The position numbers and the translations under genes are program-made. A stretch of 64,000 nucleotides of DNA, from contig OZ220731.1 of assembly GCA_965116785.1 (NCBI GenBank), positions 4,154,001 through 4,218,000 of the forward strand. The letters are read 5' to 3'. Of the stretch, positions 63,973 to 64,000 are shown one piece after another (the stretch's first letter is position 1; every line of letters begins with the position of its first letter). The notes under the pieces are model-generated. The model did not search any database, was not told the DNA's origin, and was given only the letters and a program-made list of their open reading frames with translations. The DNA comes from Bin87 sp965116785 (GTDB taxonomy: Bacteria > Chloroflexota > Dehalococcoidia > Lucifugimonadales > UBA3495).

Positions 63973-64000
63973 GCGGGGACCAGTTCGGCGTTCCCTGGTG
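63973..64000 (+). ncRNA. Start of TnpB-element right end, copy F (cut by window edge)
   Basis: GCGGGGACCAGTTCGGCG followed by TTCCCTGGTG is the beginning of the conserved right-end block seen after the other copies; the rest is outside the window. Confidence 0.4.

Larger units (their letters stand above)
62237..64000 (+). mobile_element. TnpB element copy F (right end beyond window)
   Basis: Left end TTGGCAACTGTTCAAG at 62237, preceded by AGGG rather than GGGG. The left-end sequence (GGTGGGTGATGGTAGGTCACGG ... TCTGGTATCCTGTAGCC) matches copies B and C closely. The right end starts at 63973 but is cut by the window border. Confidence 0.75.

Overview
The window is a GC-rich, mobile-element-crowded accessory region, most likely from a Chloroflexota bacterium (SAR202/Dehalococcoidia-like or a related, possibly sponge- or sediment-associated lineage). 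This is inferred from protein style: large secreted proteins with fibronectin type III, cadherin-like and surface-repeat modules, lipoproteins with Thr/Pro linkers, a family-5 peptide/solute-binding protein, and GAF-PAS-kinase-receiver-winged-helix fusions. No rRNA or complete tRNA gene was found, so the placement is tentative.

Layout. 0-6.5 kb: an edge-truncated PD-(D/E)XK nuclease, an unknown gene, a DDE_5-type IS inserted next to an IS630 remnant, and a decayed TnpB copy. 6.5-10 kb: a tRNA 3'-end-like attachment site, a tyrosine integrase, an excisionase-like HTH protein and a ParB-like gene with two in-frame stops; this looks like one end of a decayed integrative element. 10-13.3 kb: transposase remnants and a GmrSD/DUF1524-type HNH nuclease gene split by an IS630 element. 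13.5-16.2 kb: an operon of two lipoproteins, a membrane-anchored VWA protein and a small Cys-rich protein. 17-22 kb: a SWIM-zinc-finger DDE transposase split by an IS21-family element, with TGCGACA-type repeats beyond it. 22.5-30 kb: a defence-flavoured minus-strand set (amino-methyltransferase, RecB-like nuclease, Fic, DUF4268 nuclease, decayed serine recombinase). 30-36.5 kb: solute-binding protein, second recombinase-like fragment, EEP-family phosphodiesterase and an FN3 protein. 37-51 kb: TnpB elements with other insertions. 52-59 kb: two very large surface proteins. 59.8-62.2 kb: a degenerate sister of the kinase fusion, followed by another TnpB element that runs off the window.

The unifying theme is a TnpB family (five protein copies plus one solo right end). 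All right ends carry a conserved, hairpin-rich sequence that looks like a guide (omega/reRNA) scaffold, although no tnpA partner is present. One copy can be reconstructed exactly: a roughly 1.88-kb TnpB element sits without target duplication inside a small membrane-protein gene, and was itself later hit by a 2,585-bp IS21-family element that left a 7-bp duplication. Two TnpB elements also flank the two kinase-receiver-wHTH fusions, one of which keeps its catalytic residues while the other has lost them. Many further genes are broken by stops, frameshifts or insertions, so the window reads as a hot spot for insertion and decay.
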